From positions 496,001 to 560,000 of the forward strand of contig JAXHNP010000002.1 of assembly GCA_034520365.1 (NCBI GenBank): a stretch of 64,000 nt of DNA, given 5' to 3'. The DNA comes from Desulfobacterales bacterium. GTDB taxonomy: Bacteria; Desulfobacterota; Desulfobacteria; Desulfobacterales; Desulfosalsimonadaceae. Position 1 is the first letter of the stretch. Every line of letters begins with the position of its first letter. The notes beneath the pieces are model-generated. The model was not told the DNA's origin and ran no database searches. It worked only from the letters and a program-made list of their open reading frames with translations. Of the stretch, positions 43,075-52,293 are shown piece after piece. A program made the position numbers and the translations under genes.

Positions 43075-43342
43075 CCATAACTTCCCGCATTCCTGGTACA
43101 TAAAATCCGCATCCAGCAGCTTCCCGTACTCGCACACCCACCCGATCCGCCGAAATGGTGGGATTATAAATATTGGTAAACACAATGGATGGCCCGCAAA
43201 AAAGGTCGTCTTCAAGGGTCAAGCCCTGATAAACAGACACGTTGTTTTGGATTTTGCATCCACTGCCGATATCCACCTCCAAGCCGATCATCACCTTTTG
43301 CCCGATGGTGCAGCCCTGTCCTATCCTCGCACTTGAAAACAC
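43075..43342 (-). pseudogene. Sugar acetyltransferase with internal deletion
   Basis: From ATG 43342 the frame gives ARIGQGCTIGQKVMIGLEVD, then VSVYQGLTLEDDLFCGPSIV: hexapeptide turns of a left-handed beta-helix acetyltransferase. After NIYNPT a deletion joins it, out of frame, to RRIGWVCEYGKLLDADFMYQ, the C-terminus. It is the most complete of three remnants of this gene type in the window. Confidence 0.78.
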
Positions 43343-43442
43343 ATGACAGAAATGCCAGAATTAACTGTATACCTAAACAGAATCTTTATCCTGTAAGCTT
43401 CCTGTTTTATGTTTTCGATTTGCATTTTTCGCCCCCCCCCTG

Positions 43443-43501
43443 AAAAATAAAAAATTCTTTGACTTCACTTTTTCGAAAACTTCGACAATTCTTGAATCCA
43501 T
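43443..43501 (-). pseudogene. Start of the DUF6922-like gene (remnant)
   Basis: The minus strand reads MDSRIVEVFEKVKSKNFLF, matching the first 20 residues of the gene at 22394. The upstream 110 nt (to about 43610) also match, including ATAATAACACAAAAATCCAT and two 12-bp units of CCCTTACAACNG (43586-43609). A run of nine C (about 43432-43440) lies nearby. Confidence 0.78.
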
Positions 43502-43639
43502 TGGATGCCATTCCACCGGTCAGCATAACTGATCAGAAACATTTTAATACTCTTCATAATAACACAAAAATCCATGCTTATCCAGCCCTTACAACAGCCC
43601 TTACAACTGCTCTCAATTTTTTTCACTCATGCCGCATTT

Positions 43640-44030
43640 TACTGCCAAACAGTCCTGCTTTGCCATATTCCCTGAGGGCCTATGCCGGGTCGGCCCTGTT
43701 GGCCAAAAAATAGCCGCGATTTTGTACCGCTGATGAAAGAACCGGGTCAAAGGCCGGGCCTGGTATGACTTTGCCTTTCTGGTGCGCAAAAAAGTGCCGC
43801 TCCTGCTTGCGCACCTTGAGGCCAGGCTGGCTTCGGCAGCGGGGCGCTTATACCGATAAGCCCCCGCTTACTCCCGTAGAATGGCCGGTATAATATACCG
43901 CCGCATCGAATCCATTGATTTTGAAGCAGCCAGGGCGGATGTTGCCGTCTTTATACCCGATCTCCGGGACCTGGATGTCTGGGTCAGGGACTACTTTCAC
44001 CATGTCCTGAGTAATCTGCAATACATTTAA
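43640..44030 (+). pseudogene. AbiEii C-terminal remnant
   Basis: It matches 25365-25720 over most of its length (FSLRAYSGPALL, RVKGRDWYDFAFLVR and YHHVL-type ends recognisable) but has several stops and frameshifts, for example TAG about 43711 and TGA about 43732. The 5' half with the catalytic site is absent. Same kind of truncated toxin as at 25176, further decayed. Confidence 0.8.
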
Positions 44031-44257
44031 GATCACCGCCGAGCCCCCAAACTCAAAGCCGATTGCGACCCTTCTGCATGGATTGACCCCCACGATCAGG
44101 CCCCCTGTCAGGATAGTTGTCGCTTCCAATGAGGGTTTTGTTTGAACCACGTGGGGGCGATGAGATATGTTTGAAGTTATGAAGAAACACTCCAATGAAT
44201 TCAAGAACCGGAGCAAAAAATAAGGGCGAAAAATAATTGATATAATATCCCGGAACA
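44031..44257. other. Unassigned interval
   Basis: No gene recognised. Two words (44061-44087 and 44116-44147) loosely resemble type I-C CRISPR repeats but do not match each other or a regular spacing, so no array is called. Confidence 0.3.
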
Positions 44258-44335
44258 TAAACCGCTTTCCCATGTCCATTTTGACAGCCGGCTGGACCTA
44301 CTGTATATGTTGCATGCAAACAATCAATCCTAATG
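44258..44335 (+). pseudogene. 3' remnant of the SNF2-partner gene
   Basis: AAACCGCTTTCCCATGTCCA and the following 55 bases match 20703-20780 (KPLSHIHFDSQLEPVCMACR in the intact gene; KPLSHVHFDSRLDLLYMLHA here). The zinc-ribbon cysteines are lost. The similarity continues past the stop codon (AATGCTGG), so the source was DNA, not a gene-bounded copy. Confidence 0.75.
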
Positions 44336-44419
44336 CTGGCCTTGAGACTTCACATATGATAAAAGAATCTTCATGAGTACTACATTTACTGTAACCCACT
44401 GGAATCGTGCTACTACTGT

Positions 44420-45187
44420 ATGAAGGACTTTACGCTGAATGCTTACAGGCAATATCTGCGCGCCATAAAAGCATCATATCCCAATATACTTTGTTTCTCA
44501 GATTTTTTCTCTCTTGACGAGCTGCCATATTCTTTTATCTTAATCCGCCATGATGTGGACAGAAAACCCGGCAATGCGCTTAAAATGGCCCTCCTGGAAA
44601 GTGAAATGGGCATTTGCAGCACTTATTATTTCCGCACCCGGAAGCATGTATTCAAGCCGGGAATCATCTCCGAAATTGCCGGCGCCGGTCATGAAATCGG
44701 GTACCATTATGAATCCCTCTCTGATGCCAAAGGCAAACACCAAGTTGCATTAAAAGACTTTGAGCAGAACCTGAAAAAACTTCGCAACATCGTCCCGGTT
44801 CGAACCATTGCCATGCACGGCAGTCCATTGAGTCCGTATGACAACCGGGATATATGGCGGGATTCGCTAAATCATGAATATTTAAAAAACATCCTTGAAA
44901 TATCCGGGGAAGTCTATCTGGATATTGACTATTCTGGCATTGCCTATATTACCGACACAGGCAGGAACTGGTATTCCGGCAGAGCCAACCGTCGCGACAT
45001 GGTAAACTCAGCTGTAACACGGGATTTCAAAAACGGCGAGACACTGCTTGATTGTTTCAACAAGGCCTGTTATCCAAAGGCTGTGTTCCAGATTCACCCG
45101 GAGCGATGGGCGGATTCTATTACTGAATATTACATTCAAAGCGCACTGGATCTGTTTGCCAATATTATCAAGACAATCGTTCGATAA
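44420..45187 (+). CDS. Polysaccharide deacetylase-like protein
   Basis: A 255-residue NodB-fold hydrolase. The metal-site motif RHDVD is at 43-47, HEIGYHYE at 91-98, then MHGSPLSP and a C-terminal FQIHPERW, matching a group of deacetylases in glycan loci. It has no signal peptide, so it would act on a precursor in the cytoplasm or on a lipid-linked sugar. It is the first gene of a plus-strand cluster with sulfotransferases and glycosyltransferases. Confidence 0.85.
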   Translation: MKDFTLNAYRQYLRAIKASYPNILCFSDFFSLDELPYSFILIRHDVDRKPGNALKMALLESEMGICSTYYFRTRKHVFKPGIISEIAGAGHEIGYHYESLSDAKGKHQVALKDFEQNLKKLRNIVPVRTIAMHGSPLSPYDNRDIWRDSLNHEYLKNILEISGEVYLDIDYSGIAYITDTGRNWYSGRANRRDMVNSAVTRDFKNGETLLDCFNKACYPKAVFQIHPERWADSITEYYIQSALDLFANIIKTIVR

Positions 45188-45246
45188 TAATCCATTGATA
45201 TTCCCATCCAAGTAAAATCCGGAACGAAGAGGTCGGCCTACGTCAA

Positions 45247-46185
45247 ATGAATCCATTTAAAAATAAATTTTTCGTTTTTTTTGTCTCCGGCGGCCGAACC
45301 GGAACCAAGTTTTTCGGGGATGTACTATCCAACCACATTACAAGTTCATTTTCCATTCACGAACCGGACGTCGTTCATTTAAAAAAGGGAGAAACCCCTC
45401 TTTTATCCGGCATCAAAAATTTCGGCCTGTATTGGATGATATTTGGCAGGCTGCTTGGAAAAACCGGCATTCGAAATCTATCGGATTTATATTTATCCGG
45501 CCGTTACTCCTTGGATGACGCCAGGGATTGTCTGGTAAAATATCGAACGCGCTATTATCAGAAAATAGACAAAGAGCTGATCATTGAATCTTATTCCGGG
45601 TGGTATGGACTGATTCCAGTAATCCGGGAAACCTGTGCAAATTATAAAGTCGTCATCCTCATAAGAGACCCCCGTGACTGGGTCCGCTCCAACATGGACT
45701 GGGGTAAGATGTACGGCCGCAGGGACTGGGTCAGCAAATTCGGCTTCAGGCGGTTGTCGCCGTTTATGATTCATGATACGGTATATCAGAATGATTGGCG
45801 GCATTTTGATCAATTTCAAAAATTATGCTGGGCCTGGAAAACAATTTATGAAATACTTTCGGATGACAGCGCAGAGGATTCGAACATCAAAATTTTTAAA
45901 TTTGAAGACTTATTTTGCGCAGACCAAAAAACCTCATATTTTAAGCTACTTATTGAATTTATAGCAAACTTTGGGGATAAGCAGTTTGATTATAATTCAG
46001 AAGTCAATTTAGAAAACATTCTGAATCAAAAAATTCACAAAAATATTGCATATGATTTCCCGTCGTGGCCAGAGTGGTCGAATCAAAGAGCCCGGACGCT
46101 TGATCAAATCTGTGGCACGTTGATGGAAAAATTCGGCTATGGCAATGAAAAACTCTGGAATGATAAATTAACCGCCCTTTCATAA
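45247..46185 (+). CDS. PAPS-dependent sulfotransferase
   Basis: A 312-residue cytoplasmic sulfotransferase that would move sulfate from PAPS to a sugar hydroxyl. The 5'-phosphosulfate loop is GGRTGTKFF (15-23) and the 3'-phosphate motif RDPRDWVRS (140-148). A C-terminal helical part follows (WPEWSNQRARTLDQICGTLM). It is close in pattern to the protein at 48338 (HEPD, RDWVRS, CWAW), so the two are paralogues. The substrate is unknown, probably a growing glycan. Confidence 0.88.
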   Translation: MNPFKNKFFVFFVSGGRTGTKFFGDVLSNHITSSFSIHEPDVVHLKKGETPLLSGIKNFGLYWMIFGRLLGKTGIRNLSDLYLSGRYSLDDARDCLVKYRTRYYQKIDKELIIESYSGWYGLIPVIRETCANYKVVILIRDPRDWVRSNMDWGKMYGRRDWVSKFGFRRLSPFMIHDTVYQNDWRHFDQFQKLCWAWKTIYEILSDDSAEDSNIKIFKFEDLFCADQKTSYFKLLIEFIANFGDKQFDYNSEVNLENILNQKIHKNIAYDFPSWPEWSNQRARTLDQICGTLMEKFGYGNEKLWNDKLTALS

Positions 46186-46197
46186 CATGGATTTCTT

Positions 46198-47190
46198 ATG
46201 TTTCTCGTTATTTTAATCCCCTGCTTTAATGAAGAAAACACGATCAGGGAACTCATATTATCAATTCCAAAGTCAATTAAAGGAATTACGAAAATAGAAA
46301 TAATCGTCATCGATGACGGTTCAAGCGATCATACCGCTTCCCGGGCTGAAGAGGCTGGCGCATTCGTGATTTCACATTTCAGGAACATGGGGGTTGGTGC
46401 TGCATTTAACACCGGGGTTGAAAAAGCAATTGAGCGCGGTGCGGATATCGTGGTCAATATTGACGGAGACGGGCAGTTTGATCCCGGAGATATTTCCTGT
46501 TTAATCCAGCCCATTATAGACGGTGAAGCTGAATTCGTCACCGCTTCCAGGTTCATGGACAAAAATCTTGAGCCGGAAATGCCTGTTTTAAAAAAATGGG
46601 GGAACAAACGCATCTCTTCACTGATAAGTTTTCTGACAAAACAGCAGTTCCATGATGTCTCCTGCGGCTTTAGGGCTTATTCCAAGGAAGTTTTGCTTAA
46701 ATTAAACCTGATGGGAAAATTTACCTACACCCAGGAAACATTTTTAGACCTTGCCTTTAAGGAAGTCAAAATTCTGGAAGTTCCCATAAAAGTAAAAGGC
46801 GAAAGGGAATACGGTCAATCCCGGGTGGCCGGCAATTTATGGAAATATGCGATTAATGCGTCCAAAATTATTTTCAGATCTTTTCGGGATTATCAGCCGT
46901 TTAAATTTTTCTTTGGCATCTCCATCGGCTTTTTTGTGCTATCCTTTTTTCTGGGGACCTTTTTTGTCGGATTTTATCTGGTTACGGGCCATTTTCATCC
47001 GCATAAATGGGCGGGTTTTACCTCGGGTTTTCTGCTGCTTTTCAGCCTGCTCTTTCTGCTGACGGCGCTTCAGGCGGACATGTTTGTAAGGATAAGGCAG
47101 AACCAGGAAAAGCTGTTATACTTGGAAAGAAAAAAAATATTCAACAATATGCACGCAAAAAACAGCAGCAACCCGGATGAACAAACATAG
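46198..47190 (+). CDS. GT2 glycosyltransferase with membrane tail
   Basis: A 330-residue polyprenyl-phosphate glycosyltransferase. It shows VILIPCFNEENTI, VIDDGSSDH, the DXD site NIDGDGQFDP, and CGFRAYSKE. Two transmembrane helices lie at about 240-305. It overlaps the next gene by 14 nt. It is likely to make a lipid-linked sugar for the GT-C enzymes nearby. Confidence 0.9.
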   Translation: MFLVILIPCFNEENTIRELILSIPKSIKGITKIEIIVIDDGSSDHTASRAEEAGAFVISHFRNMGVGAAFNTGVEKAIERGADIVVNIDGDGQFDPGDISCLIQPIIDGEAEFVTASRFMDKNLEPEMPVLKKWGNKRISSLISFLTKQQFHDVSCGFRAYSKEVLLKLNLMGKFTYTQETFLDLAFKEVKILEVPIKVKGEREYGQSRVAGNLWKYAINASKIIFRSFRDYQPFKFFFGISIGFFVLSFFLGTFFVGFYLVTGHFHPHKWAGFTSGFLLLFSLLFLLTALQADMFVRIRQNQEKLLYLERKKIFNNMHAKNSSNPDEQT

Positions 47191-48310
47191 CGGACATTCC
47201 TTAAATCACATTTTACTCATCACTTGGAACTTTCCCCCCAAAAAAGGCGGCATGGAAAATTTAAACTGGAATTTTTACAAATATCTTTCCGGCCATGTGA
47301 AGGTTTCCGTTATCGCCCCCTGCAGCCCTGAAAAGGACAACGCTCCAAATATCTATAGGGCCCCGGTAAAGGGATTCCCATTTTTCTTGATGTATGCGCT
47401 TTTGCGGGGACTATACCTGGTATACACCCAAAGGCCAAAAATTGTTTTCGGCGGCAGCCTGGTGGTCGCACCGTTACTGATTTTTTTTAAATTATTCTGT
47501 CCGGTGGCGGCATATGCCCATGGCCTGGATGTTATATATAACAACAAAATTTACCAGATACTGCTTGATTTCAGCCTCCGCTTCCTGGACGGCATTGTTT
47601 GCAACAGCCGTAACACCCGACGCCTGATCCAGCAGAACAATTATCACGTCAAGAATCTGGCAATCATTCCGCCCTGCATTGAGGTTGATTATTATATAAC
47701 ACCGCCCTCTTCCAGGTTTTTAAAAAGCAAATATATCCTGAGCCTGGGCAGATTAACGGAACGAAAAGGATTGATTGAATTTATTGAGAATTGTTATGGT
47801 GCTATCCTTGCCCGACATCCGGACATCGAATTTGTAATTGCCGGCGGAGAGCCCAAGGAAGCCGTATATCATAGAGAAGGATACAAAAAAAAACTGATAG
47901 AATGTATTGCATCCAATAATCTTCAAGATAAGGTGCATTTGGTGGGATGGGTAAACAATGATACCAAAAAGCAGTTGATAATTCATTGTGAATGCATGGT
48001 CTTTCCGGTAATCCCCCGAAAAAATGATGTTGAAGGCTTTGGCATCGTCGCCATTGAAGCTGCGGCATGCGGAAGGCCAACCGTTGCGTTTGATGTAGAC
48101 GGCGTTGGAGACGCTGTTATCAACGGCGTTACAGGCCAACTGATCCCCTTTGCCGAATATTTAAAAATGGCAGAGGCAATTAAGCTGATCATAGATGGAA
48201 CTGCGGACTATCAATTCAAAATGGAGGCGGTTAAAAATAAATATGGTTGCAGCCATACAGCTTTTCGGTATCTTGATTTTTTTGAAAAACTTTATTCCCA
48301 TGATACTTAA
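47177..48310 (+). CDS. GT4 family glycosyltransferase
   Basis: A 377-residue GT-B transferase. The N-terminal domain opens with LLITWNFPPKKGGMENLNWN. The C-terminal domain has SLGRLTERKGL and the nucleotide-sugar site DVEGFGIVAIEAAACGRPTV with the conserved EX7E spacing. It adds a sugar to a glycan in the cytoplasm using an activated donor. It is flanked by the GT2 gene (overlap) and a sulfotransferase. Confidence 0.92.
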   Translation: MNKHSGHSLNHILLITWNFPPKKGGMENLNWNFYKYLSGHVKVSVIAPCSPEKDNAPNIYRAPVKGFPFFLMYALLRGLYLVYTQRPKIVFGGSLVVAPLLIFFKLFCPVAAYAHGLDVIYNNKIYQILLDFSLRFLDGIVCNSRNTRRLIQQNNYHVKNLAIIPPCIEVDYYITPPSSRFLKSKYILSLGRLTERKGLIEFIENCYGAILARHPDIEFVIAGGEPKEAVYHREGYKKKLIECIASNNLQDKVHLVGWVNNDTKKQLIIHCECMVFPVIPRKNDVEGFGIVAIEAAACGRPTVAFDVDGVGDAVINGVTGQLIPFAEYLKMAEAIKLIIDGTADYQFKMEAVKNKYGCSHTAFRYLDFFEKLYSHDT

Positions 48311-48337
48311 GAACCGGTGGATGCTGATGCAGGGTTT

Positions 48338-49249
48338 ATGATAGAAAAACCTTCAATCATTGTTACCTCGCTTGGAAGAACCGGGACACTTTTCTTCCAA
48401 AACCTTTTTGACGCATCCCTTTTGTATGGCACTTGCCTGCATGAACCTGACCGCTTGAATTTTGGGCAGTATGAAGGCATGGGCGATAAAGCCGCACAGG
48501 TTTACCGGCAGATCAGGGAGTCCGGGGTTTTCGAGCTCCTGATTCGAAAATTTATATTTTCAGACTGGAGCATAGAGGCTGTTTCCAAAGATCGCGAAAC
48601 CGGGAAACTGAGCGACCCTGAAGCCATAAAACGGATTATTTCACAACGGAAAAAATTTATTCAACGCCAGCCCGGTTCCATATACCTTGAATCGAGTTCA
48701 GCCTTTTACGGCATCATTGATTTATTGGATAAGGTCTTTTATCAGCACCGCGTTATTTATATTATCCGCGACGGCAGGGACTGGGTCCGCTCAAAAATGA
48801 ATTTTGGGACCATGTATGCAAAAAACCCTTTGCAAAAATTGATCTCCGGAAGCTGGCCCACGGCGGTTGAACTCAATGACAGCGTATATGGAGAAAAATG
48901 GCATGAAATGACACGCTTTGAAAAAATCTGCTGGGCCTGGGCTGAATTAAATCAATATGCGTTAAAATGTGCGGCGAAGAATCCATATGCCAGGGTTGTC
49001 CGGTTTGAAGATGTGCTATCCTCCCCTGATGCGGCAAAAAACCTTTCGGATCTGATCGATTTTGCAGTAAGTATAAGCCCTGCTGCCGCTGTAAAGAAAA
49101 AAACCTTGAAAAATTGGCTGCCCGGACAAACGCATGCCAGCCAGAAGCTGTTTCCGGACTGGTGCCAATGGAACAATAAGCAAACCGATTGGTTTATCCA
49201 GGTCTGCGGGCCACTTATGAAGAAGTTAGGATATGAGCTCAAAAGCTGA
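48338..49249 (+). CDS. PAPS-dependent sulfotransferase
   Basis: A 303-residue sulfotransferase. SLGRTGTLFF (11-20) is the PAPS loop and RDGRDWVRS (144-152) the 3'-phosphate site. ATG 48338 is used; a GTG at 48317 is in frame but adds residues that the family lacks. The 3' end overlaps the flippase-like gene by 17 nt. It is a paralogue of the protein at 45247, so the glycan may be sulfated at more than one position. Confidence 0.88.
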   Translation: MIEKPSIIVTSLGRTGTLFFQNLFDASLLYGTCLHEPDRLNFGQYEGMGDKAAQVYRQIRESGVFELLIRKFIFSDWSIEAVSKDRETGKLSDPEAIKRIISQRKKFIQRQPGSIYLESSSAFYGIIDLLDKVFYQHRVIYIIRDGRDWVRSKMNFGTMYAKNPLQKLISGSWPTAVELNDSVYGEKWHEMTRFEKICWAWAELNQYALKCAAKNPYARVVRFEDVLSSPDAAKNLSDLIDFAVSISPAAAVKKKTLKNWLPGQTHASQKLFPDWCQWNNKQTDWFIQVCGPLMKKLGYELKS

Positions 49250-50171
49250 TCAACCATTTTCAAAAATCAGGAAATATCTCTCGTATATAATTTCCATTCT
49301 GGTTATATGCCTGATCGGCCTCTATGTTTATAACAACGCCGAAAAATTAAACCATCTGTTTAACCTGTCTATCCATATCCTTTTTTTACTTATCTTTTTT
49401 ATTCTATTAAATTTTTTATTAAGGGGGCTAACAAATTTTTATCTGTATCGCCTGTTTTCGATAAACCTATTATTGCCGGAAAGCGTTGCACTGGCCGTGC
49501 TGAATATCATCGGCAACCAGCTGCCGCTTGCCGGCGGCATGGTGGCCAAGGGCGTGTACCTCAAGCACAAATATCAACTTTCATTCAGCTATTATCTGCC
49601 GGTGACAGCCGCCCTGTATGTCTGTTTCATCGGGGTCAGCGGATTAATCGGCCTGACAACCCTCTTCTATCTTTATATAGCTTCAAATACGCCTTTTTAC
49701 TGGCCCCTGTGGGTTGGCTTTTCAGGATTTATCGGAGGCATGGCATGCCTTTGGCTGCCGATAAAATCCGGAATTTTTCCGGATCGATTTAGAAACCGGC
49801 TTTCAGAGTTAAACTCTGGATGGCGGGCCTTGGGCAGAAATCCGACCCTGCTTTTAAGACTTTGTTTTTTCCAGATACTCATTTTAACAGTCATCGGAAC
49901 AAGATATTTTCATGAATTTCAAATTGTCTCCCAGGATGTTGCGTTCTCCCATTGCCTCTTGTTCAGTGCATCCACTATCCTGAGCCGTTTGCTGAGCTTC
50001 GCACCTGGCGCCATAGGATTCAGGGAAGGCATTGTCGGGCTTGTCAGTGAAATGCTGGGATTTGACTTTGCCCTGGGAGCCATTGTTGTTATAATCGACC
50101 GGCTGCTTACTATTATTGCCGCAGGTTTTTTAAGTCTGTTATATTTTAATTTAATGCCCGACAAAAGATAG
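49233..50171 (+). CDS. LPG-synthase-TM/flippase-like membrane protein
   Basis: A 312-residue protein with about eight transmembrane segments, of the lysylphosphatidylglycerol synthase TM-domain (UPF0104) type. Conserved GNQLPLAGGMVAKGVYL and APGAIGFREGIVG motifs are seen. Proteins of this kind are common in glycan clusters and are often annotated as flippases; the true role is uncertain. Translationally coupled to the preceding sulfotransferase. Confidence 0.78.
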   Translation: MSSKADQPFSKIRKYLSYIISILVICLIGLYVYNNAEKLNHLFNLSIHILFLLIFFILLNFLLRGLTNFYLYRLFSINLLLPESVALAVLNIIGNQLPLAGGMVAKGVYLKHKYQLSFSYYLPVTAALYVCFIGVSGLIGLTTLFYLYIASNTPFYWPLWVGFSGFIGGMACLWLPIKSGIFPDRFRNRLSELNSGWRALGRNPTLLLRLCFFQILILTVIGTRYFHEFQIVSQDVAFSHCLLFSASTILSRLLSFAPGAIGFREGIVGLVSEMLGFDFALGAIVVIIDRLLTIIAAGFLSLLYFNLMPDKR

Positions 50172-50180
50172 CGTAACATT

Positions 50181-50966
50181 ATGCCCACTTTTATTTTATC
50201 CACAGGCCGGACCGGAACCGTGTTTATCAATAATGTTTTAAATAGCTTGAGGGGCATCAGTGCAGTTCATGAGAGAAATGCAAGGATTCTGCGCTTTTTT
50301 CAAGTCATGCAGCTAAAAAATTACAATTCCGCCATTATTAATAACATTTATGACTACATGTTGTTTCACCCTTTAAAACGCGATATGATAAATAATGAGT
50401 CTCATTTTGAAATCAATTTTTCACTGAAAGCCAATATTGATAAGGCATCAGAAATTTTTCCGGATGCCGTATTCATCTATATAATAAGAGATCCCCGAAC
50501 TGCAGTGGCAAGCGGTATAAACTGTACTTAGGACAAAATTTTCAACACCCTATTTAAACTCTATTTTCCTTTTTGGCGGCTCAGGCCATGCGAATATGAG
50601 CTTGGCTGCAAAAAAACAGATAAATTATTTGAAATAGCTGTTTTAAACTGGACTGTGACAAATAAAGAATACGCAAAATTAAAAAATTGGACAAACCGAT
50701 ATCACTTGTTAAAATTCGAAGATTTGTCAAATAATCCGAAGGAGTTTATCCAGACGATTTTAAAAATTGCCGGTTTCAGAGGAAATCATCGAAAAACAGT
50801 TGATGATTTGATCAAGACCGCATTTAAAAATCCCTCGGTCAAAAACTATGATCAGTGGCAGAATTGGGAAAGCAGGTATGCTTTATATCTTCACCGGCAA
50901 TGCGGAAAACTGATGCAACAGTATGGGTATGGTCGTGAAGAGGAATGGTTAAACAGAATTTATTAA
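50181..50966 (+). pseudogene. Sulfotransferase gene with one in-frame amber codon
   Basis: It starts FILSTGRTGTVF (PAPS loop 7-15) with IIRDPRTAVASG (101-112) as the 3'-phosphate site. TAG at 50529-50531 (codon 117) stops the frame. Reading on in the same frame gives DKIFNTLFKLYFPFWRL and a normal C-terminus to 50966, total 261 residues. A single C-to-T change from CAG would explain it, so the gene is freshly broken unless the stop is read through. Confidence 0.8.
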
Positions 50967-51051
50967 TGCCTGAACTAAAACAGTCAGTGACCACCGGCAG
51001 GCCAAAGTCGGGGGAAAGTTGGCAGATTTTACGATCGTTTTTCTTGCATTT

Positions 51052-52166
51052 TACTAATGGGTGCAAAAGTCGGTATACATTAAGATAAAATATATGCACA
51101 CTCCGGATGCCGGAAAAATGAACGGATAATCCGGGGCAACTTTTGAAGTTTCCGCAGGCGGCCAAATATTATGGCTTTGAATCTGTCCGGACCGGAAATC
51201 GCCATTCGCCCTGATCCGTGCGACTTTACGTTATTGAAAACCTGCTCGGCAGGATTCAATGCCGGGGAATAAGGAGGCAGGAAATAGACTTCCAGCCTGC
51301 CATTGAATGATTCAATGCATTCCTTGACTTTTTTGGACTTGTGAGTTGGATGACCATCCCAAATCAAAAATACAGGGCCTTCGTTGTCGTGCATGAGCTT
51401 ACGCAGAAACTCGCACACGCGTTCACTGTGGACGGTCTTTTTTGTGGTCATAAAACTCATGCGGCCCCGGGTATCTATGGCTGCAATCATATTGACACTG
51501 AACCTGGCTCCCGTGCTTTCAACTACCGGTGTCTGTCCTTTCAAGGCCCAGGTCCGGCCGGAGTGGTAATCCGATCTGACACCGGATTCATCGGCAAAGT
51601 ATATGGTTGCTCCCAGTTTTTTTGCCCGCTTTTTGATTTCTGGAAAAGTCGTGTTTTTCCACTCAGCAACCGCCTCCGGGTTCTGTTGATAGGCGCGGTG
51701 CAATGGCTTCTGCGGAGAAAATCCCAACTGGCGCAAAAGACGGCCCACAGAAGTAAGACTCAGCTTGATGCCGAATTTCTTTTTAATCACATCGGCAACC
51801 ATTTTGCGCGTCCACAAAGCAAAAGGCAGTTTCAACTGCTGAGGATTATTGTCTCTAATGGTGTTGTATATCCAGGCAATTTCCCTGCCGGCGAGCTTCT
51901 TTGGGCGTCCGCTTTGTTTGCCGGAGCGCAGCGCATGCCAACCCCCGCCGCGGTATCTGGCAAGCCATTTGTAAATGCAGGCCCGGGAAAACCCCAAAGT
52001 CTTGATTGCTTCTTCCGGGCTCTCTCCGTCCTGAACGCGCTGTACCGCACGGATGCGGATTTCCTCCATCGCCTTCGGTCCGACTTTTCTTCCGTCTTGA
52101 GTATTCATGCGGTGGAGCATAACAGATTAAACTACAAAGGTCTAAATATTTTTGCACCCCTTAGTA
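51052..52166. mobile_element. IS630-family insertion sequence (about 1.1 kb)
   Basis: Inverted ends TACTAATGGGTGCAAAA (left) and TACTAAGGGGTGCAAAA (right, inverted), one mismatch in 17. Bounded by TA, the IS630/Tc1 target. It carries one transposase gene on the minus strand. It lies next to an IS1634-family element. Confidence 0.88.
51080..52120 (-). CDS. IS630-family transposase
   Basis: A 346-residue transposase. The N-terminal paired helix-turn-helix region (GESPEEAIKTLGFSRACIYK) binds the ends. The DDE catalytic residues are Asp177 (YFADES), Asp255 (IWDGHPTH) and Glu292 (PPYSPALNPAE). It is a single uninterrupted frame and so potentially active. Met5 is an alternative start. Confidence 0.95.
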   Translation of the reverse strand: MLHRMNTQDGRKVGPKAMEEIRIRAVQRVQDGESPEEAIKTLGFSRACIYKWLARYRGGGWHALRSGKQSGRPKKLAGREIAWIYNTIRDNNPQQLKLPFALWTRKMVADVIKKKFGIKLSLTSVGRLLRQLGFSPQKPLHRAYQQNPEAVAEWKNTTFPEIKKRAKKLGATIYFADESGVRSDYHSGRTWALKGQTPVVESTGARFSVNMIAAIDTRGRMSFMTTKKTVHSERVCEFLRKLMHDNEGPVFLIWDGHPTHKSKKVKECIESFNGRLEVYFLPPYSPALNPAEQVFNNVKSHGSGRMAISGPDRFKAIIFGRLRKLQKLPRIIRSFFRHPECAYILS

Positions 52167-52293
52167 AAGTAAATGCGGACGACCGTTTCGTCTTTGCTGG
52201 CGGTTGATACAAAGCAACCTCTAGCCTGAGTTTACGAATTATAAATAATTTATTCGAAAAGCCGTTTATTTTCAATGCGTTAATAAAATATTT

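Noticed and set aside
44061..44147. Degenerate type I-C CRISPR repeats
   Set aside because: Only two loose matches (GCGACCC...GGATTGAC and GTCGCTT...TTTGAAC) 55 nt apart, not alike, without regular spacers or cas genes.
43848..44279. 143-codon minus-strand frame
   Set aside because: It overlaps recognisable remnants of AbiEii and the SNF2 partner on the other strand and shows no family pattern.
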